This document shows, piece after piece, positions 62,115-64,000 of a DNA stretch of 64,000 nt. A model generated the notes under the pieces. It saw nothing but the letters and a program-made list of their open reading frames with translations. It had not been told where the DNA came from and ran no database searches. The position numbers and the translations under genes were made by a program. The number at the start of each line of letters is the position of its first letter. The first letter of the stretch is position 1. The stretch comes from Sinotaia quadrata. Lineage: Eukaryota > Mollusca > Gastropoda > Architaenioglossa > Viviparidae. The stretch is from the NCBI GenBank assembly GCA_028829895.1, contig CM054178.1, positions 106,765,058 to 106,829,057 on the forward strand. The letters are read 5' to 3'.

Positions 62115-63245
62115 TATAGAGAATGCTTTTGTAATTGTACTATTATTTCTATGTTCACTAATTTGATTACATTGAATAGTATAGTTGTGAATTTTGATCA
62201 CTGCTATATTTCGTATGTAGTGTGTGTATCAGACTAACGAAGTTCTTGTAGGATTTGAAAGATGAGAATTTTTGTAAAGAGAAAAGGGTTTAGAGATGAA
62301 ATATGCCTGAAATTTACGCTGCCTTAACTTGACTTTTGCAGATAAGAGCATGCCAATCTTTCTTTAATTCTTTGACCCACTTCAGATCACAGTGGTTACT
62401 GGACTCTACCAGATCACATTGGTGTGTGAATCCAACATTAACGTTGAACTTACAGTAAATGTGTTGCTGTAAGTTGATTCCTGTGGCTTTAGTTTGGTCT
62501 CGAGAATTCACGAAGTTTATTTTGAACATTCCTCATGGAGTGATGATTAGCTCACCCGAGGATTCTAGAACACTTCCTGTGATGTGCATTGATAATGCAA
62601 AGTTCCAGACGATTCTCCACGGTGTGCTTTGTGATCACATCAAAGATTCTGGAACAGTTGTGTAATGTGCCTAGAAGGGGTACATTGGACCATCATCTAA
62701 ATAAGAAAGACACTGACTTGTTGCAAACCGTGTAATTGTGAACACGTGACAGTGACAGTGGCCATCTTTGAAAAGGTTATGTACGTTAACTTTAATTATT
62801 TCTCTAAAACTCCGCTCTCATTACTGTGATGAATGATATCCATGAACTTGATTAAATATATATGCTATTTTGACTGCTGATGTCTATGATAGGATAAATT
62901 GAATGATTGTCCAACATTAATTGAACATTATTGTGAAGTGATGTAAATATCAACTCTCTTTTCAGTATATTCATATGTTGTACATTTGATTATAATTATT
63001 GATTAAATAAATTTATTGTTAAATTTATTGACCTATTAGCAAATATTCATAGCCATATGTTGGAGAAGAAAGTGGGTGGATTGGGGGCTCGCTAAATATA
63101 GATTTGTTTAGTAGGAAGTTTTTCACCCTAAAGGAAGAATGTGTGACCGTAAAAGTTTATCTTTAATGTTGTGGAAAAGAGAAATCGTTTAAAATTTACA
63201 TCACTTGTAATTAGTTTCGGAAGATTAATTATTATTATTATTATT
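62115..63245 (+). repeat. Rep-1 element, 3' two-thirds
   Basis: Carries the CTATTATTTCTATGTTCACT, AGAGATGAAATATGCCTG, GTTGATTCCTGTGG, GATTCTGGAACAGTTGTG and GGGTGGATTGGGGG blocks of the family and ends ATCACTTGTAATTAG plus (ATT)n. It lacks the first part of the element. A retroelement 3' end sits in its (ATT)n end. Confidence 0.6.
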
Positions 63246-63247
63246 AT

Positions 63248-63386
63248 GCTCCACTATTCAAAGCAGCGCTCCTCTAAAGTGCCCACATCCTCCGTAAAAC
63301 CTTGGATCTCCCAGAATCTGGGTAAGATTCCGAGACCTTGGATCACAACCGACAGTCAAACAGAAGTCGTGGAAAGAGGCTGGATA
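63248..63386 (+). mobile_element. R2/R4-type retroelement, 3' end inserted in (ATT)n
   Basis: Nearly identical to 16105-16247: CACTATTCAAAGCAGCGCTC, GTGCCCACATCCTCCGTAAA, GATTCCGAGACCTTGGATCA. (ATT)n lies before it at 63226-63247 and ATAATAATAAT after it at 63386. The host repeat is the end of a Rep-1 element. Confidence 0.7.
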
Positions 63387-64000
63387 ATAATAATATCCAT
63401 AAACTAAGCGGCGTTGGCGTTACATAACTTTGATGATGTAGCCTGATAAGGTGTGTGAGTGGCATTGGTGAGGTGGTGAAGTCAATCGAATATTTTGACA
63501 TCTGTTTTAAGAGAGATAATGCGGTGTTACCATCCGAATATCAGAAACAGAGTTATATCCCTTTAGTTGTATGCCCTGATTGCTGGGCCTGGCTTTCGTG
63601 TCTCTATATGACAGAAAGATTCAATCGAAATAAATTATGTGCATTATATACACACTATGTACAATTGTTAGCAATAACTGGCACACAAATAAGCATTAAT
63701 AATAAATTATGTTCCACATTTTATTCTTTCCGCTACATTTAAATACGCCTTTTACAGATTTATTCACACGCCACACATAGAGTAAGGATACCAATGAATT
63801 TGTTTGACTGAAATGATTGAAAATGCAGTGTAATTAATAATTATAATCTAACAATGATATAGTGAGAATTAACTAGCAACTGGGACAGTATCTAATATAT
63901 TAAGCTGCAATGAATACTAAAATGCAATACGTTGATAATTAAAAAAGTATTAATGTCAGATAGTAATTGAATGTTTTCTATTCAAGTTTATATCTAGTAA

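Noticed and set aside
63455..63742. Plus-strand frame of 95 codons starting MSGIGEVVKSIEYF
   Set aside because: Moderately normal composition but no domain match, weak start context and no splice partners in the window.

Overview
This is nuclear DNA of an animal, probably a lophotrochozoan and most likely a mollusc. It is AT-rich and intron-rich, full of long (CA)n, (TC)n and (CTAT)n microsatellites and about 30 minisatellites, and littered with broken retroelements and DNA transposons. The phylum is inferred from repeat style and retroelement types and is not proven. There are no operons, ribosome binding sites or CRISPR arrays.

The main content is a tandem array of three spliced genes, all on the minus strand, that were built by hand from exon-like translations and splice sites. 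All three begin with a signal peptide and a Reeler (reelin N-terminal type) domain coded by four exons, with the same intron phases (1, 0, 2, 0). Gene C (57277 down to 44791, 9 exons, 376 codons) continues into a DOMON domain and ends after a 14-residue tail with a nearby AATAAA. Gene B (30384 down to 23985, 5 exons, 206 codons) and gene A (17102 down to 6881, 6 exons, 223 codons) have no DOMON exons that I can find. They end in 69-nt terminal exons coding 22 residues, strongly hydrophobic in B and moderately so in A. In each model the exon lengths sum to a multiple of three with one stop at the end.

Between and inside the genes lie mobile elements. There is a family of non-LTR retroelements of R2/R4 type (YMDD reverse transcriptase, CCHC knuckle, restriction-like endonuclease) at about 8.1-9.8, 13.8-16.25, 57.9-58.1 and 63.25-63.4 kb, with a minus-strand 3' end at 12.0 kb. 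There is a second LINE 3' half at 42.5-43.3 kb, a hAT transposase relic with its terminus at 36.5-37.0 kb, and an unclassified interspersed family (here Rep-1) with at least six copies.

The most unusual feature is that several minisatellites are made from the exon edges of the Reeler genes. Arrays at exon 1 of A (donor), exon 3 of A (acceptor), exon 4 of C (donor) and exon 5 of C (acceptor) repeat the splice site together with about 20 nt of exon. This lines up 3 to 13 candidate splice sites next to one functional exon. In each case examined, using an extra site would shift the frame or meet a stop codon.
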